A stretch of 34,351 nt of DNA from Beroe ovata (taxonomy: Eukaryota; Ctenophora; Nuda; Beroida; Beroidae), in assembly GCA_946803715.1 (NCBI GenBank), contig CAMPET010000040.1, positions 364,696 through 399,046 of the forward strand. Direction: 5' to 3'. This document shows positions 8,967-19,548 of this stretch, in pieces; the stretch's first letter is position 1, and every line of letters starts with the position of its first letter. Below the pieces are notes generated by a model. The model ran no database searches. It was not told the origin of the DNA and saw only the letters and a list, made by a program, of their open reading frames with translations. Made by a program: the position numbers and the translations under genes.

Positions 8967-11498
8967 AGCTTATCATCAGAAGCAAAGCTGGTGGTGACCT
9001 TCGAGTTTACAGAAGATTGAAAGGTAAGTGCCATCATGGAAATTAGGGTAAAGAGAAATTAAGCCTAAGGTTATCATATCCGGATCCCGAAGAGTTATTT
9101 GAATAAGACCTCTTAGTATCGGACAACTGGTGAAAAAGCATTAAAAAACCTGAACCAAAAAGGAAGAAATTTCGGTCAGAGCAGAGTTGGGGGATAATAA
9201 GGGTCTCATGAGTGCCATTACAGGGTCACCGGATGCGAGAAAACTTGAAACAGTTCCAGATCACAAGACACACACACACAGACGGTGTGTTTTACGTAAC
9301 AATTCCGACTATCACAGAACTTACCAGGAACATGGTTTTGTCGGTAAAATAAAATGCCGTCGTGCCATAGAATCCATTAATTATTCAGTGCTCATGATTT
9401 AATAATGAATGGAAACCCTTTATTGATACTTGAGAATAACTTAGAATCTATATTATACATATCCACGCATAAATTCTCCCCCCATTGATGTTGGCACGGT
9501 AACAAATGCAATCTCTCCCACTGTCACAAACGAAGCTGCTACTCCATAAAAACGTGGTGGAACTGAGCCAGGTTTGAACCAATGGACCGAAATATGGACA
9601 CTTATCAAGTTATATCAGGGCCACGTACAGGAATACCTAGAAATCGGTTACAGAGAAATAGGAATCATATATAGTCGGTGCTAAAATTAGATGGTTCTAT
9701 TTATAATTGAGTTGGTGGAATAAAGTCTTTCTCAGTGAAAAGTTGCGAATGTCGATAAATATTGTCAATTGGTAGGAAGGTTTCTCAAGACAAAAACATG
9801 GAAATAGTGAAAAAGTCGAGGAAAGCACAAAATGGCTCCAACTTTTAAGCCTTCCGGGATGATGATCTTCGTTACCAAATATAAATAACGTAATCACACT
9901 ATATGGGGGGGGGGGTAAATATAGCAAATTACGTGCATTCAGGTAACGTAACATCATAAATTGATATCAAAATAATGCAGATAAACAGATGTATCACGAT
10001 TTTATATCATTGTCAAAATTCAATTAAATGTCAAGGCTGCAGGACAAACATAACACAATATATAAGGTAGTAAGTGAAATCACTTATGTGCAACATAACA
10101 ATTACACCAGGAAAGGAGCTCTGTTTTGTGCAATTGCAAGGGTGATAATTGATAAACCATGATTGAAGTGTTATCATGGGAAAATACATGTGTCCGTGGG
10201 AAAAGAGACAAAGCTAGATAAGAGACTTGTTGGAGAGATGAGTCTTAGACTCAGAGTCTAGCAGTGGGACGACACTGAAACCAAAAAATACTTGCGCAGT
10301 TGGATGTCAGAAGTGAAATAAGGGTCAAACGCTGGAGAAACTTACAGATTTATCGGTTTAAATCATTGTGAGAAAAACCAAAAACCGAAACCGAGTAACG
10401 CTAAGTTTAAAAACGTGATCCAGAACGTTACATAATGAAGCAAATTTGATATTCTATCGGAAATGAACACGTCATTATTATTTATCTCTCTATATTTACT
10501 ACTCTCTCTCTCTACATAATATTCAATGATGCTATATTTATGCATGACTATGACAATCATATGAAATGCGTCGTCATAGATGTCAAACACACATACTTTG
10601 AATAAGCATCAATAACAACATTCAATGCCGCTCATTAAACAATAAACAGTGGTTTTGTAGAAAAAAAACAGTTGGTCACAGTGGATTAGGAAAGAATAAA
10701 GGTATAACAAGATTTGGTCCCCAGAATCAATCCTAAATGGAATCAGGGATAAAAGGGCAACGCAACAAAACAGGAAAGCGCAGCATCAAAATAAAGAGTT
10801 TCAACGCATGCCTTGCCAGAATTCCGCTTGTCACACAGAATTTACACTTTCGCGTCGCGCGCGGATGCATTTTCCTTGAGCGCGCATACGCGTTACAATG
10901 CCTACTTGAGATGCTTTTTTGAATGAATGCAAGTTCCCTAAACCAGTGGCTTTCAAAGCTGTCAGATTGATCAGAATCCGGTCAAAAATCACGTTGGTTG
11001 ATAGCTTGAGATCAAAAAGAGCGGAGAAATGTATGAAGGTTTGAAAATCTTGGATCAGTAACCCAAAAAAGAAACCCTAATTGCCCTATTATGAGATGAA
11101 GTCACACAAACTCTGCTACTGAAAACACTGGCAGCTAAATCACCTTGGTAAGACAGTTAATACAAGAGATAAATGATTCTGCACAAATGCAAACATTAAA
11201 CATATATGTATTCGGGGTGCTTGTCAGAGTAACCGAAATGTGTCAAATGTAACGTGCACACTGGGGACCTTTTGCAGACTTTGGAGACAGGCCGGGTGCG
11301 TGTGAAATGAAGATCAGTTAAATAATAGTGTAGAATATAAGTGATAATGTTGCAAGAAAGTCAGGCGGGATGTATTCAAAATCGGCGGATATTCAAAGCT
11401 GCCCACAGCCCTGAGGGTACAAAAATAAACCTTGTGCAAATTTCACGGATTTCATTACACGGCACTATAAACATATGATAGAGTGGTGGTCTACTTAC
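8967..11498. other. no gene seen
   Basis: AT-rich sequence with short unrelated ORFs. It contains a G-run near 9905 and one copy of a CGCG-rich dispersed element at about 10828-10910. It may be intron of the gene whose last exon is at 8217-8473. Confidence 0.5.
10828..10910. repeat. CGCG-rich dispersed element, copy 1
   Basis: TGTCACACAGAAT...TTTCGCGTCGCGCGCGGAT..CATTTTCCTTG...AGCGCGCATACGCG...ATGCCTAC. The same order of blocks occurs at about 26364-26460. The CGCG core stands out from the AT-rich surroundings and has partial dyad symmetry. Confidence 0.6.
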
Positions 11499-11595
11499 CA
11501 AAATAAACAATCGTTTAAATAGACAGCGTAACATATTCTCACGCTCAACATTTCTCCCATAATCTTTCTTACTACCATGCACAAACAACAAATCA
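11499..11595 (-). CDS. candidate internal exon, unassigned
   Basis: A 97-bp stretch between a good acceptor (cgactttacag) and a good donor (TTTTG|gtaagt) on the minus strand, open in two frames. One frame, needing phase-2 entry, gives DLLFVHGSKKDYGRNVEREN and more. The other, needing phase-1 entry, gives a Cys/Val-rich hydrophobic stretch. Only splice signals and openness support it. Confidence 0.25.
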
Positions 11596-12097
11596 CTGTA
11601 AAGTCGAATCAGATGATGAAAACAGATTACTTCACACATATTCGAATCAAAACACTCAGATCACCGACATAAGATGCTGCTGTTGTTGTTGGTGTTGCCA
11701 ATCAACGAAAATCTGTATCGAACATCACTGAGACTAGACTATACACCACTTATATAAACTCCGATCAGTCGACCTTAGCAGAGAATAAGTGCTATTTTTC
11801 ACGATGACTAAACTTAAACCCATTATATGAATCCAAACAGACGCACTACTCAAGAAGTGTTAATTTGAGTTACAAAATGGAAATAGAGAGTCAAATCAGC
11901 CATCACCTGCGTGTCTTGGACTAAATATGTTGGTACAGCATTGGACCTCAATAAATTATGCGTTCAAGAAACAGAGCCCCATATATTGGAAGTAAAATGG
12001 GTCCATAATTTTATAGGTACCCCTACGCACCCCCTAAAATTTGTGTGGGGGTCTCCTCAAGTATTATTATAGGAAAAGAGTGGGAGTCAAAACTCAC

Positions 12098-12288
12098 GAG
12101 ACCAGCTATAGAGCTCCCAAAGTTTTGGCACCCATCCAAGCAGTCTCATAACCTCGTACTTTCCAGACTTGTGACTCGTGAAATGCTTGTTATAAGTTGG
12201 TGACATAATTGATGAAGGAGCAATAAGGTCATGTGTGGGTGGACTATCATGCTGAGAGCTTTCAAGACTGAAGTTCGATGGTTGCCTA
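12098..12288 (-). CDS. candidate internal exon, unassigned
   Basis: A 191-bp open segment between acceptor gacaccacttag and donor TCTC|gtgagt. It encodes a Ser/Pro/His-rich linker followed by SGKYEVMRLLGWVPKLWELY. It leaves in phase 1, matching phase-1 entry of the membrane-span exon at 8217-8473. Its acceptor overlaps a TGGTGTCA motif, and two more copies lie just upstream. Function unknown. Confidence 0.35.
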
Positions 12289-13060
12289 CTAAGTGGTGTC
12301 AGGGAGAAACTGGTGTCAACCAATGCTTCTTTGACACCAGTTACCATGGAAAACTGCATCCAATTATGACAATATGACGATGAGCTATGATCTAATCCGT
12401 TGTCTGGCGTACTGAAATGGAGGATGAAAGTAAGCGCAGACTGGCACCAGAATGTCTGTCATCAGACTTAGCTGTCACAACAACTACCAGTTACCATAGA
12501 AACACGGAAAAATATAAGTGCACTCATTATCGAACGAAATGATTTAATTGGGTGCCAAAATGTGAAATATAGAGCAAAGACCATTGGCAAATAATGACGA
12601 TTATTTGGATGGAAATTTCGACGAAGGATTACTGATCTTATTTCTTTTGCTTGAATTGTCAACTTCGCTAGGCCAGGTTATGATAGTCAAAGTCAAGCCT
12701 CAAAATATTCAAAACTCATCACAGTTAATTTTGACTTTTCTTCTAGCAACAGCCTCGCGATTCAAATTAAATTAATTCTAAGTAAAAACTAAGTATCGCA
12801 CTACTCATATACAGTTGCACAGGGTTCATTACTCTGTAATAAGTTACCATAATGAACTTTTTATCAACCGTAGATGCTAACAGAAAGACAAATCAAATTA
12901 AAGATAATTTAGCCAAATCAGGCGATTCTCGACTTGTGTAGAAAATGGGGCGACTATAAAACAACCACAGAACAACGCTAATTATCTCGTTACTAAAAAG
13001 GCTCAATTTCAAATATTATCAGGAAGGTTTTTATCGTGGAAGCAAAGAAATTGAAACTTA

Positions 13061-13866
13061 ATTTGTAGGTTAAATAATATGTCTGGCGTTGAGACTTACT
13101 AGCTGTTACTAGTACTCGTGACATCAGACAGTCATGGAGCGGCAGATAAGATAATAGCGTGGACAGGATATGAGAAAAGGTAAATTTTGGCTGTAATATA
13201 TTACTACAACAATGGTGGCAATGAAAAATGCGCCACTATTGACACCACGACTGCGATTTGCTTGAATAATAATAGATTCCACTGATTAGGTAGTTTTAAT
13301 ATGAAAAAAAAACTTACGAAAACCATGTACCCCCCGGGTGAAAATTCGAACGAAAGAGATTAGTAAAAAAGCAAACTCAATAATAAAACTAAGTGAAATA
13401 ATTATAGCTCTAGCTTTAATAATCAAGGTAAATCGAATTATTGAGTACACGGGCTTGGTAAAGAAAAAGCGCGGGAAAGCCAGATAGCGCGGGAAACTTT
13501 AGAATCTGTACACAAAATCTATAGGCGGAGGAAAGATGACCTGCAGAAAATCGATGACCTGCAGCAGAATGTATGAAGGGTGCTATGTGAAGTGACAGAT
13601 GATAATTGAATTACCACTGTGCACAGTGCAATCCAAATCCTCATGTACATGGGGCAGAACGTACATAGAGACATGAATCATGGTACCCACAATTGGGAGG
13701 CAGGCACAAAATAAAAGTGTTCGTAAAATCAATAAATAGGACGTACACCGTACATCATATAACGAGATTTTGAATCCGTGATGGTCCTCTTTGAGGCTGA
13801 AAACTTGATCATACACGGTTGATCAATATTATAACACGGTTAACAACGCATTCATTAACGATGACA
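13061..13866. repeat. Second direct repeat, copy 1 (806 bp)
   Basis: Runs from atttgtaggttaaataat to acgatgaca, then an N at 13867, then the same sequence again. Short minus-strand ORFs inside are frameshifted between the copies, so I do not call them genes. Confidence 0.9.
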
Positions 13867-13867
13867 N
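13867..13867. other. single N at repeat junction
   Basis: Sits exactly between copy 1 and copy 2 of the 0.8 kb repeat, the same arrangement as at 5540. Confidence 0.9.
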
Positions 13868-14739
13868 ATTTGTAGGTTAAATAATATGTCTGGCGTTGAG
13901 CCTTATACTAGCTGTTACTAGTACTCGTGACATCAGACAGTCATGGAGTAGCAGATAAGATAATAGCGTGGACAGGATATGAGAAAAGGTAAATTTTGGC
14001 TATAATATATTGCTACAACAATGGCGAAATCATGAGAAAATGCAAATTTTGGCTATAATATATTGCTACAACAATGGTGGCAATGAAATATGCGCCACTA
14101 TTGACACCACGACTGCGATTTGCTTGAATAATACTAGATTCCACTGATTAGGTAGTTTTATTTTTAATATGAAAAAACTTACGAAAACCATGAATCCCCC
14201 GGGTAAAAATTCGAACGAAAGAGATTAGTAAAAAAACAAACTCCATAATAAAACTTAGTGAAATAATTATAGTTCTAGCTTTAATAATCAAGGTAAATTG
14301 AATTATTGAGTACACGGGCGCGGTAAGGAAAAAAGCGCGGAAAGCCAGATAGCGCGGGAAACTTAAGAATCTGTACACAAAATCTATAGGCGGAGGAAAG
14401 ATGACCTGCAGAAAATCGATGATCTGCAGGCTGCAGCACAATGTATGAAGCGTGCTATGTGAAGTGACAGATGAGAATTGAATTACCACTGTGCACAGTG
14501 CAATCCAAATCCTCATGAATAATTGTACATGGGGCAGAACGTACATAGAGACATGAATCATGGTACCCACAATTGGGAAGCAGACACAAAATAAAAGCGT
14601 TCGTAAAATCAATAAATAGGCCGTACATCATATAACGAGATTTTGATTCCATGATGGTCCTCTTTGAGGCTGAAAACTTGATCATACACGGTTGATCAAT
14701 ATCATAACACGGTTAACAACGCATTCATTAACGATGACA
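13868..14739. repeat. Second direct repeat, copy 2 (872 bp)
   Basis: Matches copy 1 with substitutions and small indels, plus an extra ~55-bp internal tandem copy of an AAATTTTGGCTATAATATAT-type segment around 13991-14085, which accounts for most of the length difference. Confidence 0.9.
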
Positions 14740-17700
14740 TAAGAAGTATGTCGAGTTATTGTAATGCATGGCAACTGGCAATAATATCATGTGAACCTAA
14801 TATGTATGGGTAATGGGTATATGACGCACAAAAGCGGTTGGAATGATGCCAAAAAACTTGCCGAGACGAAACCTCAGATCTGGCAAGAACTTCATCCAGA
14901 CAGTATTGCGGGAAACAAAAGGCCAGGTTCCTGGATCAACATTCGAGCCAGTGAATATCAGCACTGGAAATATAAGCTGAAGCTGCGCGCGCGTGACTTA
15001 AAAACACCTTCGAGTCTTGAATTTTATAGGGCGCATCACTTAATTATGATCAAAATGAGGCTGTATTAGAGCGGCGCATTATCGAATTAGAAGATGTATC
15101 AAAAATGATCCTTGGAGTGGGTGCCTAGTTACACGAATTATATGCCCCGCAATGAATTAAGGACCAGGAAGTAGTATTAACAGTCCTCCGTCTAAAAATA
15201 GAAATGAACAAGATTTAGCACGTGAATTTTTTAAAGGGTCAGCTGACAAGTCGCAAGTACCTTAAAATGAACAATTCATTGCCTTGCAAACACTCTTTCA
15301 TCGGTTGTTAACAAGAGGCAGATAACAAGAAATAGTAATCTAATCAAACCGATAAACTGAAAATTAGGCAATTTCCCGGCCTAATATATGATAGGTTATG
15401 GACACGCTCATTATTTGTCAGCTGACTTTCAAATGTTATTTTCACAAATCGGATTAGATAGAGACGTATTTTCACATCCATGAGCGAGCTGCTCATTTGC
15501 CGATACAGAGATAGAGTAATTAACTTAGGAGAATTATCGTTGGCTGAGTGCCAGCAATTGTGATCATAAAAACAGATGACAGTTCAGCTGGGTGATAGCC
15601 TTGAAATCACGAACACACACTGCAGATATGATGTGGTCAGGATGAATCCATTGAATGAAAGTATATTCTCACAAAAATACAAGCTCGAGAAAACGAGCGG
15701 AAATGAAATAAGAAAATGGAAGATATCCGCAGTGGAAAACGCGAGAAAAAAACCCAAACAGCCATTATGCCGGCTCTAATTTAAAGCTATTAAGGCAGAT
15801 CTAAAATTAGCACCAAGGGTAGCAACCCTAGGGGCTGGAGAACGTGCTAGAACGAGTTATCAGTAATTTGGCACCACATCCAAAACAAACAGAACATTAA
15901 AACCGGTCTAAAAATTGGTCTAAAAACCGGTCTAAAAATTGGATTTGGTCGCCACACGAGAAAAACTAGGTCGTCTGTATGTCTGTCATATATCAGTGGA
16001 GACTATAATGTGATTGTGGCAAAAACCACAAGTACCTGAGTACTTGGTATTATCTTACCTGCATCCGTCACGCGGTTCAATATACGAGTGTTTTGATTTG
16101 TAAATGGCGAGGGGTGAATTTGTTGAATAAGATCATAATACCATCGCAGATGAAATGAAAAGTGCGCTGGTCAAAAATTAGTTGATTAGTGGGAATTATT
16201 TCGAGGAAAACTTTTTGAAAACTTGAAAATGATGTCTTACTTTTCAGTAACCATGATGATTATAGAGACCAGTCCCCTCTGTTGTCTGAAGTAGCCTAAC
16301 CGAATTCACCTACAAATACAATAGAAGAAGTTAGAACTTAGAGATATTCAAATTTCAATGAATCGTACTGATTCTTCAATGATTTTTATAATCTTGGAAA
16401 CAAAATATCGACAATTATTACGTGAAAAACGAAGATTAAAACTTTTTAACCAACACTGTAACATACAAAACAAAAAGTATATAGACCTCCAATGCGATTA
16501 TTATACCTACTATTAGTAATATGGGTATAGGAAGCGAAATAAAGACATTCACCCCCTTTTCGGATAAAACACCCGCACAACAACATTGATGCATATGCAA
16601 AATCACACATATTCTGGAAAACATACAGATTCTCTAAAGTTGTAACCTGATAATAAGTATACCAAAGGGGAGAAGGGAACACGACGTTCTACACTGGTAA
16701 AATAAGAGTCAAATTTCTCGAAGAAATTCGCCTTTAAATCGGTTCTCGAAAGTCAAAAGTCGTATGTACGTGGTGCGCAAAACTAAGAGTTCCTATCCGC
16801 TTCGGCTTAGAGAGGTCATATGCCACTTTTGGGAATTCATCACACGCAATGGCAAGAAAACAGAAGCAGATTCATTAATAATGTGGTTACAAATGCGTCC
16901 TACGAAACTATACGTAGGTACCTTGTGATCAGACCTCAAGAGATTCATTAATTTCAAATTCAATTTTATCCCCATCTCAGAATACTGCTCGATATTGAAG
17001 TTCGAAAGTGCTTTTCAAAAACCTCATTCCATCAAAAAGTATGATCATGGCCTACTCTTTTTAGGAAATAATAGACCTGCATTACTTTCGAATTATTCAT
17101 CAATTTCCTTTCCAAGAATATTATCATTTTCCTTTGTTTGGAGAAGTACCTATTGTTTCATCAATCAGAACTCTAACATGAACTTTCTACAGACATAGTC
17201 TCTACAGACAGCATATATGTAACTTTTATTCCGACATATAACGTCATGTAGCTTGGCAGTTAAATCATGATAAAAATTTCATGATAAATGATTTGCTTCT
17301 TTCATCACATACAACTTGTAATGAGATCACGAATTTTGTCACAGTATAATCGTTGTTAATTACTATTTAGATAATCGGACAATTTTTCGTCATAATCCTA
17401 GAATAATGTGAATTCCACTCCGATTTTTCATTGTCTTGATGTTACTATAGCAGTCAGTAGAAAGCCGTTACCGTGTACCTACTTCATACTTTCCAAGATT
17501 ATTTCGCAAAATTTTGGATTTAATGAGGGTTTGAGTCGAGCAGTTTATCATTAAAAAGCTGAAGAGAAATCGTTCATGTTGTTCAAATTTGTAGTTCAGA
17601 CAGGTAAGCAATCTGTCAACATACCTAATTGGCAATTAATTAATCAGTCATGCTCATGCTCATAAGTTATGATTTCCATAATTATCAGCGAATCCAATCA

Positions 17701-17895
17701 AACTCAGATCCAATCAAACTTGGACCAGCTGGGCAAAGTTAGGTAATCAAGCCAAGATTCAGCTGGATCTGATGGGCGCCTTAATACGAAGATTATTTGT
17801 TGATCAATGACCATGTTGTATCTCATGATCGAAAATATGCATTGTATCTATAATATCATTCCACTGATTATATAGCGACTATGAGTATTGAGCAG
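14740..17895. other. no convincing gene
   Basis: ORFs of 60-92 codons occur (for example 14791-15069 and 15576-15779 plus; 16446-16682 minus), without family resemblance, splice context or compositional support. A 24-bp tandem repeat sits at 15900-15943. Two GTCAGCTGAC palindromes occur near 15239 and 15418. Confidence 0.5.
15900..15943. repeat. tandem repeat, unit about 24 bp
   Basis: Two copies of AACCGGTCTAAAAATTGGTC plus TAAA, itself made of alternating ACCGGTCTAAAA and ATTGGTCTAAAA half-units. Confidence 0.8.
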
Positions 17896-17941
17896 CACGT
17901 GCATTAATATCTGTTGCACGTGCGTTATCATTTTGCACGTG
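17896..17941. promoter_or_regulatory. triple CACGTG E-box cluster
   Basis: Perfect CACGTG cores at 17896-17901, 17917-17922 and 17936-17941, each preceded by G, spaced 21 and 19 bp (about two helical turns). A TATATAA occurs at about 17955. The cluster is ~210 bp upstream of the ATG of the four-pass membrane protein at 18148. bHLH-Zip factors (USF, MYC/MAX, MITF/TFE) bind this core. Confidence 0.5.
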
Positions 17942-18147
17942 CTCCTATACAAGATATATAATGGTGTTATACAAGGATCGCGTATATTGGTACCAGTGAA
18001 AGCTGTGTCTAATATTCGATCGATACCTGGCGACTTCTGTCACACCTTTGCTTACTTCCCCCACGACATTTTCGAACTTTTTGACCATGTATTGTGAGCA
18101 AAAGGAAATGGATATTTTGTGGCTGACTGAATAATTGTTTAGTTGTC

Positions 18148-19064
18148 ATGGAAACTATTCTACCCCAACCACTCCTACTTCTGGAATCAGCACTGGTTTA
18201 CCTTACCACAACCATGCTCATCCCTTATATCAGAGGTAGGAAGAATTTGCCGGGGGATGGAAAGGGGAGGGGGGTGGCTGAGAGTAGAGAAATTGGAAGA
18301 GTTCTTGTCTGCTCGAAATTCTTGTTTACTAAGAAAATGGAGTTTTTCTGGAACCTGATCGTGTTCTTCTAACGATTTTTCTACAGACGATTTGACGTAT
18401 TGGCAGTATGGCGGTGTGTATTGGAGTGTACTGCTTGTACTGTGTATACTGGGGGCGGCTGCTCATGCTAGAATAACTGGCAGTTTGTGTATTGGTATCA
18501 TAGGTAAGTAAAACAGTTGTGATGCTTCCATGTATCAGTTTAACAAACAATTCAGGTACCGACAATGACAGTTCGCACAATAACATCCGTCATGCATGAC
18601 TTGTACATGGAAAATCCTCACAGAATGGCACTTATCACCGACTCACCCTATCACTGTTTCAGCATCTCTCTTCACTCCCGTTCTCTGCCTTGCTCTGGAC
18701 CCTCTTCCTCTTGTCTGTACAGGGTAATTAGTCCAATTAGCAATCAATTAATAAATCACTAACAGCATACGAGAGGACTACATCGTAAAATCATATTATC
18801 ATTAGATCCCGAAAATATTCATAACACCAAACCTCTTAATAATACACTTACATCTCTACCAATTGAATGATTTTCCTTTCTCCATGCAGGCTGTTCACAG
18901 AAAACCCCGCTCCCGACTACTTCCGAGTAACCCAAATCATCATCTGCGTGACACTCTGTGTGTTGTACAGCCTCCTCACTCTAAATCTGGCAGCTAAAGG
19001 GAAACACTTCATGTCGCCTACCAGGGAAGATGGGTTATCAGAAGATGAGAATGGGTATCTTTGA
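18148..19064 (+). CDS. small four-pass membrane protein
   Basis: Exons 18148-18235, 18387-18503, 18663-18723 and 18890-19064 (TGA) join in phases 1, 1, 2 to give 146 aa. Four hydrophobic spans are visible: PLLLLESALVYLTTTMLIPY (about 8-27), YWSVLLVLCILGAAAHA (about 41-57), GSLCIGIIASLFTPVLCLAL (about 61-80) and FRVTQIIICVTLCVLYSLLT (about 99-118). A short acidic C-terminal tail ends ENGYL. An in-frame stop precedes the chosen ATG. Exon 3 is the least certain: an alternative acceptor at 18555/18556 reaches an in-frame stop soon after. No family recognised. The gene is convergent with the VWD gene, stops 485 bp apart. Confidence 0.65.
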
Positions 19065-19548
19065 GGTGAAAACATATGAGTAGAGTTTATGCGGGTTGTG
19101 AGAACAGAGCCCAGGATAAGAGGCAATAAGGGAGTCGAGCATAATATGTTGTTGCTCATTTCACCTTGGTAGGCTGAGATTGGATATAAATGTTTTGAGT
19201 AGAATTTATGTTTCCTTCTTGTGAGTGTGACTGCCATTTGATACTGTTTATGATAAACTTAATGCATAAGCAAGGCAATTGGATATGTTTTAAAAAATTC
19301 TTTCGTCGGATGCGAAGTGATTAGGAAGTTTTATCTAAAGAATTAAACCTCTGTTATGAGGGGAAAATGATTTTTAATTTTATTAACAAAGATTCACAAT
19401 CAAAGAAGAATTTGCGGTACATCGTAACCAATGATGAACATAAATCAGTTCGTCATCAACGTCTCTTTTTCCCTGAACAAAATTTAGATCATGTCATCAC
19501 GTATTCGTTCTTGGCTAAGTTTATGTTCTTAGCAAAGCCACGGCGGCC

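Noticed and set aside
13583-14612. Minus-strand ORFs with similar protein sequence in both copies of the 0.8 kb repeat
   Set aside because: Indels between the copies shift the frame, so the shared residues are split between different ORFs. This is expected of non-coding DNA.
14791-15069. 92-codon plus-strand ORF
   Set aside because: No domain, signal peptide or splice context; near the upper size for chance ORFs in this composition.
16446-16682. Cys-rich 78-codon ORF that looks faintly like a defensin
   Set aside because: No signal peptide, cysteine spacing fits no defensin class I know, and an overlapping frame is equally open.
17888-18097. 69-codon ORF upstream of the four-pass membrane gene
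   Set aside because: Spans the E-box cluster and TATA-like site; no similarity or splice support. More likely promoter and leader sequence.
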